Positions 51,733 to 63,781 of a stretch of DNA of 64,000 bases are shown here, piece after piece (positions within the stretch are counted from its first letter, which is position 1; each line of letters opens with the position of its first letter). The translations under genes were made by a program, and so were the position numbers. The stretch lies in assembly GCF_030253575.1 (NCBI RefSeq), contig NC_080566.1, forward strand, positions 8,131,501 to 8,195,500. The letters run 5' to 3'. The notes beneath the pieces are model-generated. The model had not been told where the DNA came from. It did no database searches and was given only the letters and a program-made list of their open reading frames with translations. The DNA comes from Rhododendron vialii. Taxonomy: Eukaryota; Streptophyta; Magnoliopsida; Ericales; Ericaceae.

Positions 51733-54700
51733 TAAGGCCATGAATTAATTAGGTACTGCATTAGGAGGATTATTTTGTTGATCATGACTTTGGTGAAATA
51801 AACAGATTTGGCAATCTAGCTTTGGAGGATTTGCCAAAGAAACGCTTCCTAATGTAGGTATTGAGACGACTCAATTTGAAGTCATAGTTGGTATTAATTT
51901 GAAATTTAATTTTGTTTTGTGCCCACATCTTGCTGAGGGTTTTGGAACTCTTTTAAATACAAAGTAATTGGAGTGTACATTAAGACTGAATTGTTTTGGT
52001 CTTGCGATTCTATATTTTCTTACATGGCTTTCAGCATTTTGTAGTTTGACCAAAGACTCCATTGTATTACGGTAAGTTAATTAGGTAGAGATGTTCCTTA
52101 TTATATTACATTCAGTCATGACTTCGAAGTTTTAATATCACACATGAATTTATTTTACAAATGGTTTATTGGTGTCAGAGAAATCATACGGTTGCGGTTT
52201 TGGTGGTCTAATAAGGATTAGCTTTTGGTGGTATGATACCGTTTAGAACCTTTTTGTTTTGAATTTGCTTGGCCTTCGTATTTTATACATTTAGTTGGAA
52301 TATAATGGCCAAAATGCTTTGCTAGCTATGTTTTCCATTGCCACACCATAGTACGCCAAAAGTGCCAAAACACATTTTCATAGGCATCTATGTACATACT
52401 GGCTCAAATTCGCTTGGCTTGGCTTAGCTTAATCAATTGTATGTGAGACAAATATATGAAGTGACGAGTTGTGCATGAAGTGAAACTCATTACTTGAAAC
52501 TAATACTATGGTAAACATAATTTTTGTCTCATTAGATTCATTACCAACATGATCTCTATTCCAGTTTCTTATGGAAATTTCAATTCTAATTGAAGATTGT
52601 GTCTTTGTTGCTTTTTTTATGTTGCGTCGAATTAATATGCGGTATGACAAATAAAATATTTATTTTGATGATATTCTTAGTTTTGTCAATTTCTTTTTAT
52701 CAAGTTATGAAGCAGGGGTTGATGTTGCAGATGGGAGAAACTGCATGAGAGAGCTATGGAGGTGGGTGGGTGCACACATGCAATGAGTTTCAGTTTTCAT
52801 GCAGAAATATTGCAAGACGTGAGGTCTTCCTGCTATTACTCGAGGGAGATGAGAATATAGGATTTGCTTATGGTAAGAAGTGGAAAGAGTTACGAAGGGG
52901 TTGAAGTGGGTTAGAATGGGTGAGAATCTAAAGGAGGATTCGGATGTAAGTCATGATAATTGGGGTTTGAAATTTATTACGGTTGACTTTGTTTTCATAG
53001 GTTAGAGGACGGAGATGGGTCTCTCAGTGGTGTTGTGTCTGGTTTTGTAATTGCTATTGTATGCGATTTGTTGAATATGCAATCACATTACATTTAGGCC
53101 AAGATGACATTGTTTGTAGTTAATTTCATTTCAAGTGTGAGTGTGACTGACTCTCGATGGAGCTGTTGAATTTTAGATTAGTCGAAGTGGTACCCACTAA
53201 TTAAAAATCGATTTGTGTTGGGGTCAAATTATGTAGGTGTGTGTCCATAGGCACGACCTTGCTGATGAGTAACGACACTAAAAGCCAATTCTAATGCCGC
53301 ATTCTTAGATTCGTGCCTTAAACACAATTATTATTAGCTTTGGAGGTTCAAATTCGTTATTAGCTTTCCATGGATGATTTTGTTCAAACACAATTATTTT
53401 TTGTTCATTTTGTGTTCTGATTGTTTAACTATAGGATTCAACTAATTGGGTTTGAAATCAATCCTAATCATTTGGCTGGATCGCTTATAGCAATTTATGA
53501 AGCTTCCGTTCTCTATCAATTGCTTATCAATCTAGCATTTCTTCCGCTCATTCTATGAAGCTCATTGTTTGGGTTTTTGTTGGGCATATGGTGTATTTGG
53601 AAATTAAGCTTCTATCTCTATCCAACCCATAGAAGCTCTACCAGGCCAAGAACATGCAAGGGTGTTGGGAACCCAGTTATATTGGAGCCTCCAACCTTTG
53701 ATTGCCATGCATGAAAAGCTTTGGTTTTCCTCATTCTATGTTCTTCTATTCCTGCCATTTTCTCTTGAAGCTCAATGTGTGGGTGTTCTCTTTTGCAAAT
53801 GGTATATTTGGGGATTAAGCTTCTACGGGCCGGAAGCTCTAACGAGCCAACTACACCCAATGATGTTGGGACCCAGTAACATTGGGAGCCTCCAACCTCA
53901 CCCAGTCTCCACTCCCAGGTATCAGTCATATAAACCAAAGACGAATGAATCCTAGGTTTGATTTGGAAGTTAAGAATAAGGGGATGATGAATCTTAGGTT
54001 TGCTTTGGAAGTTGATAATAAGATACGGGACAACTTGGCCTAAAATAGCATGATACTTCTTAATCCAGTGCATTTGTTTGGAACAAAGGAGCACAAACGA
54101 TGTTTGTGGAACTAAGCCTCTTTTTTATTTGTCATTAAGTAAACCAGCTTAGGCGATCACTGATTAGTATACAAATCATAAATTCTTGCCAAAAGACAAC
54201 TGAGTAGTTCAAAGAACAACTTATGTGTATTAGCTTTTACGGTGCTATTACCATGTTCACGGTGTCTATCATGATCCTAGGAACAAAATTGTTGAAATAG
54301 TAAAACTTTATAACGAAAGAGGAAATAGAAAAATTTGCGATGAATCACTAGCCTCAGTAAAGTGGTTTCTCAACATGCTTTCTCAAAGACGTATTGCCCA
54401 AATGTTGGATCAGATATTTGTTGTTTTCTATATTTACATGTCTGGATATTTGTCAGCTTTGAATATTAGATTCGCTCTACTCCAGCTATTGCATTGCTAC
54501 TTATTTGGTTGCGATTCAAGTTGTGTTTTTTTATGAGAAGTCAGGTTAAATGAAGAACGTGGTTATTAGTAGAGAAGAGTAATCCTTTTTTTTTGGATAG
54601 TCAAGAGTAGTCCTTTATGTACATAATTGAAATAAATGGACCTTGTTTGAAGTTTATTTGAGACACACCCCGAAGGCGCGACAAAACATGTCTAATGGGA

Positions 54701-55060
54701 GATTGTGTTCATTGGTAAAAAGGGCAATTCAATTTTTGTTTCAAAACATGTTTCGTCGCGCCTTCAGGCACGGGCAATATCAAAACCCTCCAAATCTCAT
54801 TTGAATTTTCAATACTGTATTGAGAAACTACATTACGGAAATTGTGATGATTCATTGAAAGTTTTCACTCCATGATTTGTGCGACGATCTGAATTTGTGG
54901 AAAAAATAAAATCGTGAGTCCAAAATTTATTTACGTATATTGATTGTTCGAGCCGTGCCTTTAAGCACGGGCATGCATTAGTACTCCTATAATAACAATG
55001 GTTTAAAACGCTCTATCCAAATGACACTCAACGTTCTTTCAAATTAATACTATAAATATC
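51733..55060. other. Intergenic; imperfect tandem duplication at 53550-53905
   Basis: No gene recognised. A ~205-bp period duplication contains tatttggRRattaagcttcta and ttggagcctccaacc in both copies (53550-53700 and 53755-53905). The open frames 53618-54094 (-) and 53662-53955 (+) run across it and are not convincing. Confidence 0.5.
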
Positions 55061-55064
55061 GTAT

Positions 55065-55360
55065 AAGATTGGTTCTAAATCAAATTTTGAAAACAGTTTT
55101 CTTTCCAATGCATGAGCGAAGCGTCCAAGAGAAAATCACCTTTCATTTGTCCCGAAGCCTAATTTTGATAATCTTCATGGCTCAAAATGATTGTTTTAGG
55201 TGAGTGTGGGTGTGTTGTTGGACTTGACAACCAAAGACTACATGCAAATGTATGCGCGCGAAGAGAACGGTAATGTGTCGTGCATGTGAGCCGATTCTAA
55301 AATAAATTTTTTTTATATATACTGTCCCCTCCCTTTTGGAAGCGTTTCAATTATCATTGC
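55065..55360. repeat. Direct repeat, copy 2, second half (partner 38960-39250)
   Basis: Matches 38960-39250 through gaagcgtttcaattat, where similarity ends exactly at the point at which the LINE fragment begins in the first copy. Confidence 0.85.
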
Positions 55361-55375
55361 TTGCACAGATAAAGA

Positions 55376-55433
55376 TCGGACTTGGGGGGAGCGCTGCTGA
55401 ATGCTGTTGTACGTACAGCAGCCCCAAAGTCCC
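55376..55433. repeat. Short hairpin related to foldback MULE ends
   Basis: cggacttggggggagcgctg and tacagcagccccaaagtccc are inverted arms sharing the GGGGGGctgctg/cagcagCCCC theme of the 11315 and 25551 elements. Probably an internally deleted derivative. Confidence 0.45.
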
Positions 55434-55912
55434 ACAGATAATGTGCTTAATTAATTAGCTGCATGTTAATTTATCGCTTCACTAATTTCTGTCTATGGTA
55501 ATTAGTACATGATTTTTCAACCAAAATTTCAGTCAGCCAGGTTCAAACATCGACTCAGACTGAAAAATTTGTAAACCCAAGAAAATTACTCATTTTTTTC
55601 CAAGAAAATGACATTCGTAAAGCAGATTGGATGCTAGTAAATTAAAGGAACAATAATTCTAATTAAAAAAGAGTTTAAATGAAATTAAGGTCAATTTTTT
55701 CACTCTGATTTTGAGCCCTATATAGAAATGGTCATCCGTGTACTGTACGTAGAAACAAATGGGTCAAGAAAGGAAGCCATAGAATTTTTTTTGGTCAAGG
55801 AAGCCATAGAATTGAACACATGCATGGGTCAAGAAACAAAAGTACATAATTGTACACAACAGTGGAAATTAAAAAGGTGGAACTTATTTCTGCTATCTGT
55901 CACCGTTTTGTT

Positions 55913-56224
55913 TAGGCTCTGTTCGATAAAGTTGCCAGCGAAAAACAAGAAATGAGTTTTTGTTTATTTATTAAAAAAATAAAAAACAAAAAACATGTTT
56001 TGTGACTATAATATCTTTCGTTTTTTTGGCTACCAGAAGTGTTTTCAAAATAAATAAAAACTCAATTTTTGTGTTTCTAGAATTTTTGTAAACTAATGGA
56101 ATTGGTTATTTATTTTATAAGTAAAAACAGTAACACAAACATATGTATATGTGGTGCCTATTTCAAAAAATATCATAAACTAAAACAAAAAAACTAGAAA
56201 TAAAATTTTTTGCAAACAGAGCAT
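55913..56224. mobile_element. MITE with aggctctgttcgataaagtt ends
   Basis: Left end ttaggctctgttcgataaag and right end tttttgcaaacagagcatg are inverted repeats around about 300 bp of A/T-rich sequence with aaaacaagaaat-like and aactagaaat-like mirror tracts. No ORF. Confidence 0.5.
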
Positions 56225-56727
56225 GTATCTACTTTAAAACAAAATAGCGTTATAACTTTTTGTTTGGAAAACATTAAAAAAAAGTGAAGTCAAAAAGTTT
56301 CTTGTCACATACGGATTTCATTGCTAGAAATTAAGGAGAAAATTGTAATATTCCATGATATATAGCATTCCTCGTTTTACCAAGTGCATGCATGCACACG
56401 CTCAAAGAGCGTCTCCAAACCATCCTTTGAATTTTGACTCATGACTAATGGAATGCTCATGAAAATGATGAATGGAATCTCTTGTACCGTACTTCATTTG
56501 CGCCCTTAGTACAGAATATACTTGATTAAGCTCGAGTCTTTATCGATCTATATATGTGAGGCTCTTTGAACAAACCATTCTTGTTTTAATTTGTGGTTTC
56601 CAAATACACAAGAGAATATAAAAACAGTTATAGTATGATTTAACTTTCATTAAGTACTGTATTATTGTTCGAAAATATTCGTGAAACCTTTAAAATGGGA
56701 CCACCATTATCGCCTGTTTCACCAAAT

Positions 56728-56771
56728 AATAATAATAATAATAGTTATTATTATTATTATTATTATTATTT
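56728..56771. repeat. (AAT)n-(ATT)n palindromic microsatellite
   Basis: Six or seven aat triplets run directly into about nine tta/att triplets through a short agtt centre. This forms a perfect AT hairpin. Confidence 0.9.
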
Positions 56772-56831
56772 TACATATACTGTTTTAAAAACTACGATTT
56801 TGCATATTGATAAAAAGAAAATATTGTTTTA

Positions 56832-57206
56832 GAGCTGTGCTACGTGCACAGCAGCTGTGCATAGAGCCCTTTTTTTTCCTCCTCGGGTCACACAAAGATG
56901 ATCGGAACCGCTCATTTTGTTGAAAATATGTCGTTTAAGGTCTCTGTAAAAAATGAGCTTCGTTCGATATCGTTAGAGGCGTTAACAAAACACCCAAAAT
57001 CACTTCAGAATATAGGCCTAAATTCTAAAGTGATTTTGGGTATTTTGTTAACGCATCTAACGATATCGAATGAAGCTAATTTTTTACAAAGACCTTAAAC
57101 GATATATTTTGAACAAAATGAGCGGCTCCGATTATCTTTGTGCGACCCGAGACGGAAGAACAAGTGCTCTATGCACAGCTACTGTGCACAGCACGTAGCT
57201 TTTCTG
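56832..57206. mobile_element. Foldback MULE-type element (375 bp), second family, 9-bp TSD
   Basis: Almost entirely an inverted repeat. Arms carry aacgatatcgaa-type tracts, caaaatgagcggNtccgat and gctgtgcatagagc. Ends are gagctgtgctacgtgcac and tgtgcacagcacgtagc. The perfect 9-bp duplication ATTGTTTTA lies at 56823-56831 and 57207-57215. Sequence unlike the 11315/25551 family. Confidence 0.8.
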
Positions 57207-57483
57207 ATTGTTTTACAAGAAAACAGATGCTTTCAAATGTAGTGATAAAAATGAAAAGGAGTGATTAGAATGCGGGGAGCACTATTTCAACCAAAAAAAA
57301 GTATTTTAAACCTTCAAAATAAAGCATTGAGTTAAAGTTGTTTTGGTAAGCATGGGTGGAGGAGCTATGCAATATCAAGAGAAAGGAAGCTAGGAAAGCT
57401 ATAATTTTAAGGTAATTTTTCACATTTGATCTAAAAAATATTGTCTAATTGCCCTATGAATACTTCTTCTTCTTATTCTTCTT

Positions 57484-57780
57484 TTTTAAAAAAAGGTAAC
57501 AAAATTTTATTAAAAACTCGAAAAAGAGTACATCAAGGTAGAGACCAAAAACAGGCCGCAGAGATTGCGGCACCATAAAAGGCCAGGAAAGAAAGAAAAC
57601 AAAAAAAGAAAAAGAAAATTATATCCAATGAAAAATTGAATGAGTCCAAAGCCATAACGGCTCATTGTTTCACACAGATTAGCCAAAAATTGAATGAGTC
57701 CAGTCTTGAGCACCACATGGGGAAAACCCAGCTCCACCCCACACAGTAAACCCAGCCCCATGACCACTCTTGAAGATTTT
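57484..57780 (-). mobile_element. LINE 3' tail (minus strand)
   Basis: The minus strand ends gagtttttaataaaattttg plus an A-rich tail. Upstream is sequence typical of plant LINE 3' untranslated regions. The open frame 57767-57510 has no domain. A shorter relative at 58035-58215 starts with the same poly-T and gatcggctaaaat-type sequence. Confidence 0.5.
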
Positions 57781-58412
57781 TCTTCTCTCTTTTTTTTGCC
57801 CTATATAATTCATAACAAATTATAGGTGACTCTAACTAATTGATATTTCAATTCACAAATCTTGGCCCCATCATGAATAGGGAAGAATCGTACAAATGAG
57901 AATTGATATATTCTGGGGAAGAATCAACTACGAACAAGGAAAGAAGCACAGAAAGAGGAAAACAAACAGGAGGGAATGCTGCCGAAGCCCGTAGGGCAGA
58001 TCGGTGGACGACAGCTGCCAGAGTCACGGCCTTCTTTTTTTTTTTTGATCGGCTAAAATATTTTTTTTTATAATTTTTGAAATTGTTACAAAAACTAACG
58101 GAACAAGAATTCAAGAATCTGAAACCCAAATCCGAAATTTGCAAAAAGCCTACCAAAAAATCACCCATTGGAGAGGACAAGCCCATACCTATTAGATCAA
58201 GCTCAGAACACCTATTGAGCATCCTGTAGCATAATTGTGTTCAAAGACAGACACGGGAACATCATGTTCAGTAAAGAAAAATAGACACGTGACGTGATGA
58301 TAACGTAAAAATATAAAGAGGAATGAATAATGGGGAAAGGGGCCGTCTGTTTAATAATGGGGTATAGTATAATAATAGAAACCAAGAGGAATAGCCAAAA
58401 AAAAAAAGGTTT

Positions 58413-58553
58413 TGCTATTGTCAGATCATTGGGTTGACGATCGATAAGCACATTAGAAAACAAGAAAAATACGTATTTTTTGAATCTTTTACACTCTTTA
58501 ATACACATTTACTCATTTACTATTGTCAGCCCATTGGGCTGATTTTAGAATTT
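58413..58553 (-). mobile_element. MITE with cagcccaatgggctga ends, second copy
   Basis: Reverse complement of the family member at 43750-43896. Termini gctattgtcagatcattggg and cagcccattgggctgatttt. Confidence 0.7.
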
Positions 58554-58624
58554 TTCAAAAAAGAACTCCGTCGTGCAATTTTGTAATTTTTACCCTAAAA
58601 GAGCAAGTGGCTTGAGGTGCGTTC

Positions 58625-59545
58625 TGCTTTCTTTTTAAACATTCTTTTAAAAAAAAAAGAAGATAATTTGAACTTCAAATGTAATAAAAATGAAAAATAA
58701 TTTTTTGATTTTTTTTTCTACAATTTAAAAGATCTTAATGAAATCTATCAAACAAGATCCATATTGATAGAAAAATTATTTGCATAAACACATGATTTTT
58801 GAGCTTGAAATTACCTTCATTTTCTAAAATTATTTTTTCAAAAAAACTGGAACAAAGCCTGAGCCATTGTCCAAAAGTAGCCAAAATTGCGAAAATCGGT
58901 GCCGCAACGGTGTGTCCTTTTTCGGCCAGAGTCTTTTGTCTAGACATTTTCTTTGAAATGGCTACAAATAACGATAGTTGATGAAAGTTAGTTGACAATC
59001 AGATACTATGGACGTTACTGAACATAATGGACATTGTAGTTGGGATTGCATCATTACGTATACTGTGCCTTTTTTATTTTATTTTAAATGTCACTGTTCA
59101 TGACCAAAAAATTGGGACTTCGGTGGCAATCAACTCAAGTCATCATTTTGGCCAAACCACTGGACTTGCTCCAATGGTCTTAACAATTAAGTTGTCCATG
59201 TCAATTGACACAATAAAATTTATGAAATATTTAGTACAACCTTAACGCACAACCCCTTTTTTTTTGGATAAGTCTTAACGCACAACCTTGTCAACAATTA
59301 AGGTCCCGTTCCAGAAAGCTAAATAAGTACTTATTTTTTAAGGAGGTAATTTCAAGCTTCAAAATAATGGGCTTATTGAAATATAAAAATATGCAATATG
59401 GATTTTGTTTAAGAGATCTCAATGAGATCTTTAATACGGTGCAAAAAAAATTTTAAATGTTATTTTTCGTTTACATTATTTTTGAGTTTGAAAATGTGAA
59501 ATAAGCACTTATTTTTTGAGAAAGTGTTCTGGAACGGGCTTTAAT
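58625..59545. mobile_element. Two MITEs of the ggccccgtttyggaac family
   Basis: 58625-58860 and 59298-59545 both carry the tract aagatcttaatgaaatctat or gagatctcaatgagatcttt with aaataagtacttatttttta-type ends. The second has clear termini aaggtcccgttccagaaagc and tgttctggaacgggcttt. Between them (58860-59298) nothing gene-like is seen. Confidence 0.6.
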
Positions 59546-61260
59546 TGTGCTATTAGGATAAGGTGGATATTTTAGAACAATATGGTGAAACTTCTATGTC
59601 CTGGATACCGAGTTAGCTTCTTCCTTAAAAAATTGTACGTAAATTTAATCGGGTAACTCAAGATGACCCTAAAATAGGCGAAAACGTTATAACCATGCAC
59701 CGAAAACGCTATAACCATGCACTGAAATGAGAATAACATTGGTGCTCAGGACCCCTATTGAGTGTCTGAATAAGTGATTCTATGTCCTGTTTTGTTATCT
59801 GGTCGAGTTTGTTGCATATGCGAAAAAAAAAAAAAAAAACTACTCCCTTCGTTCCCAAATAAGAGTTCAGATTACATTTTGGACTATCCCTTAATAAGGG
59901 TCTATTTTAAAAAATTAATGGGTAAGTCATTCGATATGTTTGAGACATGTTTGTCTTAAGAGAATTTGTCTCAAATTCATACTAACAGTTAAATTTTCTC
60001 AAAACAGATATTCACTCCGCCTCCTTTTTAAACTCCAATATTTTATTTTGAGCCGTCCCTTAATAAGTGTCCATTTGTAAAGTTAGTGAGTAAAAGTTGG
60101 TACATTTTTCATTCTGCCTCTAAAAGTAGATTCCATTTTGAAAAGTTAATGAGTAAAAGTGTAATGATGATGGTATAATAATGATGTCTTTTTAATAAGT
60201 TGAAGTTACGAAGCGGGACACTTAAAAAGAGACAGAGAAAGTATATTTTATTCGTATTGAACATCACGCATTATATTCGACAAGCCAAATTAGTAGAATG
60301 AATCGATCACTCTTTTAGACCCGTAATGAGCTCACTTACTGGGGATTACAGCAGGACCCTAGGTCTAAGTAATTAATCCCTCCTCAAATAACTTAAGCTA
60401 TGGTATATTGCTCATCCAAATCCTATGCAAGGTCAGAATTGATCAGGACCATACCTCATAATAGGCAATTAGTGATTGCGCGTGCCTAAGCACGGTGCAA
60501 CGCATTGTAGATGACAGTTTTCCGATCTAAACATAAATACTGCATATAAATATCACATTTAAAGTTCATATACCCATCAAAACTCAAGTTTTTTTTTTTT
60601 TTTTTGAACTGAATCAAAACTCAAGTTTATCCTCCATTGATGTTGTATGTTTGAATATTACAAAGACCAAAAACATTTCAAACTTTGAGATAACAGGAGG
60701 GTTAACTCAATCGTTAACTTAAAGGTCTCGAAATTTGTTGAGGTAAATGTAAACTGGCCAAAATATTTAGATATAAAAAAAAAAGAGAGTTCATAATAAA
60801 TAATTCCAAATACATCATTATCCAAATTTTTGCACTTTTATTTCTGTCAGTAACATTATTGTAAGAAAATGTTATGCTCCCGTACTTGCACGAGCATTAG
60901 GTAGGTGACTCGCACGAGTATTAGGTAGGTGACTTGGACTTACGCATATAGGTTGCAGTATATAGATAGGAAAATAGGTTCGCAGCATTGTTGCACTACT
61001 ATTATTTTTTCCGCTCCTAAATAAATGTTCGAAATGCAAATTTAATCCTTTAAAAGAGATGCATTTTTTTTCTGTATAATTAATCAAATTTTTTTCACAA
61101 ATCAATAAACATCAATGAATTCTCTTAGGTTATAAAAAATATATATCTTTTTAAAAGTCTAAATTTGTGCACCGAACATTTATTTAGGAATGTAGCTATT
61201 GCTGTCTACCAAAAGCCCTTCAAAATCTCCTCAAATGATGAATCACTTTCCCCTCCCCTC
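59546..61260. other. Intergenic; several Stowaway/SINE remnants
   Basis: 59840-60240 holds overlapping Stowaway-like ends (actcccttcgttcccaaata; cactccgcctcctttttaaa). A SINE-like tail lies at about 60700-60790, and a short repeated tgcacgagcattaggtaggt unit at 60888-60935. No gene. Confidence 0.45.
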
Positions 61261-61273
61261 TTGCCCGTGCACT

Positions 61274-61439
61274 CACGTGTTCTCAAAAGTACCGTAAAAT
61301 TTTTAGCTTTCCCCAGCCCCCGTCGCCTGTTTCAAAAAAAATCTCCTACAGCTCCCACCACCCTCACACGCGTAGACTGCACCTGCACTCGCCGACGTAA
61401 TTTGCCACGTGTCCTACCCTACTTCAATCCGGCCACGTG
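61274..61439. promoter_or_regulatory. Cluster of three CACGTG G-boxes
   Basis: CACGTG palindromes occur at 61274-61279, 61406-61411 and 61434-61439, the last two in the ABRE-like context gccacgtgtc. A further ACGTG core lies at about 61456. The G-box is bound by bZIP and bHLH factors in abscisic-acid and light responses. The surrounding DNA is GC-rich relative to its flanks. The next gene downstream starts at 63616, about 2.2 kb away, so the assignment is tentative. Confidence 0.5.
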
Positions 61440-61724
61440 TCCGCCCTCCGAGGCGAGTACGTGAACGTTTTATGCAGCGCGTGCTTTGACATTTTTGGAA
61501 TTTACGCTCCCCGTATCAACGTCGCGACAGCGCAAGATAGAAGACAGACGTAGACTCCACGATGCGCAGAAGTAGGGAGGAGTGGACCCTTTTGTAATAT
61601 GGGATTAACTACAGATTGTTCCCTTTAACTATCACATTTTTTTTCATTTTACCCATCATAATTTACCCAACATCTTGCCCCTTAGATTTACAGTATAAAA
61701 TTAGCAATTTTGGTCCAAATTATG

Positions 61725-62098
61725 ATTCATAATAGTATAACCAAATTTAGTAATTCTTTAACCAAAAACTAAATTTTACTCCCTCCCAATTTAATTGTCA
61801 TTTTTGAAAGTTTGTACCATCATTTTTGAAAGTTTATACAATTTTCAATTGATTTTATCTAGTAATCTATAATATTTTTATGTGATTTCAAAAATATTGT
61901 ATTATAGAACTAATCGAGATCTATCAAATAAGATCCACATTCGATATGAAATTCACTACAGATTTAAAGATATAGCTAATTTTTTAGCCGATTAGAATAC
62001 AACGATGAACAATTAAATTGGAACGGATGGAGTAGTAAATGGATAACAAAAAATTATTAAATTTTTTCTCTTTGAATAACAAAAATTAGAGGAGGTCA

Positions 62099-62173
<75 letters not shown>

Positions 62174-62455
62174 ACTATCAACAAACCCACATACTTAGAT
62201 TATTCCCAACTCTCTCTTTCTCTCTACTAAAAATGTGTTTTTGATTTATGGACGATTGTGGGACTTCACAGTTAAACTTAGTAATCCTTTAAATGGATAA
62301 CAAAAGATGAGGTAACAAGTTTTGGTTATCAAAATTTGATTATTCCATTGATGGTGACAAGTTTGGGTTATCAGAATTTGATTATTCCATTGACGGTGAC
62401 AAGTTTTGGTTATCGGAATTTGGTTATTCCATTAGAGATAGCGTTGGTCTCCAAT
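61725..62455. mobile_element. Composite MITE (partner at 39810-40360) with long (CT)n
   Basis: A Stowaway part at 61777-62037 (tactccctcccaatttaatt to aacggatggagta) is inserted within a second MITE that flanks it on both sides. A (CT)n run of about 34 units lies at 62101-62169. The second MITE ends in three tandem 42-bp units (aagttttggttatcagaatt type, 62318-62440). Confidence 0.7.
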
Positions 62456-62639
62456 ATTACATGCACATATGATTTACTTTATCACAGAAATACCCCTTTT
62501 TCACCGAGAGTGACAGAAGGGGCTAAGTGATACTAAAATGATAGGATAAGGGGGCAAGGTGTAAAATTTTCAGATGAAGGAGGTAAAGTGAAAAAGGGCG
62601 ATAGTTTAAGGGGTAACCCTAAAATTATCTGTAATTTTT

Positions 62640-62931
62640 CATTTTTGGTCTCTTTTTTTGCATTCATCAGTCAGCTCTTTGGCAGTCGAAATGGGCGACG
62701 CTTCATTGCGCATGGGGTGATCCCTTGTCTCCTTCCTCTTATCCTACGCACCCATCCTCTGTGCTCCACTGTACTCCTTGTCCTTATCGATCTCCCCCAT
62801 CAGTCACAGTGTATACCGAGACCAGCCGCTTTCACAGCAGCCCGATTCCTAGGCTTTCGAATCACCATAACAAATTGCTCTTGTTTTTTGAACTCCGTTG
62901 CATTGCTTTTTAGCTGCACTTTGGTTCGAAA

Positions 62932-62982
<51 letters not shown>

Positions 62983-63102
62983 GTTTCGGTTTTTGGTGAG
63001 CTGCTTGAGGGTCTCTAGAGAGAGAGGGGAAAGGATTCTGTGAGGAGACAGGAGAGAAAAAGCGAGATTGCAGAAGCACTGTTGTAACGTAGTGTCGGTT
63101 GT

Positions 63103-63188
<86 letters not shown>

Positions 63189-63391
63189 TTGCAGAGGCAC
63201 TGTTTTTTTTTTTGGGTAGGTTTGCAGAGGTACTGTTGCATCGTACCGTTTGGTGGTTGTATTTTTCTGTTCACGCTTTTTGAGTAGTATTGTTAGAGGT
63301 CCTGTGGTTTTCCTCGTGAAAGTAGCGTAAGAGCAGATTATTCGATCATTTGCAATCATGAAAGAGTGAAATGAAGAGAAAGGGAAACTTT

Positions 63392-63422
<31 letters not shown>

Positions 63423-63615
63423 TAGGCCTGGAAAAATGAGGTTCAGGTCACAGAGGTTGTTTTGAGCAAATTTAGGGGATTGTTTGTTCTTATGGATTGC
63501 ATTCTAGTTATTTTGCATTTGGCTTCTTAATTTGCATTTCTAGGGCTGGAAGAGGATTTGGAATTAAGCGAAGTTTCGAACGAGGGTTTGCAATTCGTTC
63601 CTCTGTTTTGGAGCT
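62640..63615 (+). promoter_or_regulatory. Probable 5' untranslated region/promoter of the TRM-like gene, microsatellite-rich
   Basis: Contains (CT)n at 62936-62976, (TA)n about 63106-63138 running into (GA)n to 63181, and (GA)n at 63398-63421. A unit like gattgcagaggcactgtt is repeated three times (about 63066, 63187 and 63220). Transcript start not fixed. Confidence 0.5.
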
Positions 63616-63781
63616 ATGAATGAGAATCCAAGCAAGACGGCGTCGTCGTCGTCGTCTCTAGCCATGACGGAGAAGCGGCCGCAGAGGCCAGGGGGTTGCG
63701 TTGGTATCTTCTTCCAGCTCTTCGATTGGAACCGGAGGTTCGCGAAAAAGAAGCTTTTCTCTAAGAAATTGCTCATTCAAG
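63616..63781 (+). CDS. TRM-like (DUF3741/DUF4378-type) protein, first exon; gene continues past window
   Basis: ATG 63616 reads MNENPSKTASSSSSLAMTEK, then RPQRPGGCVGIFFQLFDWNR and RFAKKKLFSKKLLIQ, ending at a donor attcaag/gtcagt at 63781. The QRPGGCVGIFFQLFDWNRRF... block is the conserved N-terminus of a plant group of TON1-recruiting-motif-like proteins that carry DUF3741 and DUF4378 further on. Known members act on cortical microtubules and cell shape. Only the first 55 residues are in the window. The intron start carries a 20-bp tandem repeat (ccatcattgttgttccaaag, 63803-63842). Confidence 0.75.

Noticed and set aside
53618-54094. 158-aa minus-strand frame
   Set aside because: Runs through an imperfect tandem duplication; repeats within the peptide follow the DNA repeat.
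62936-63274. Frames with poly-(Leu-Ser), poly-(Tyr-Ile) and poly-(Arg-Glu)
   Set aside because: CT, TA and GA microsatellites in the leader of the TRM-like gene.
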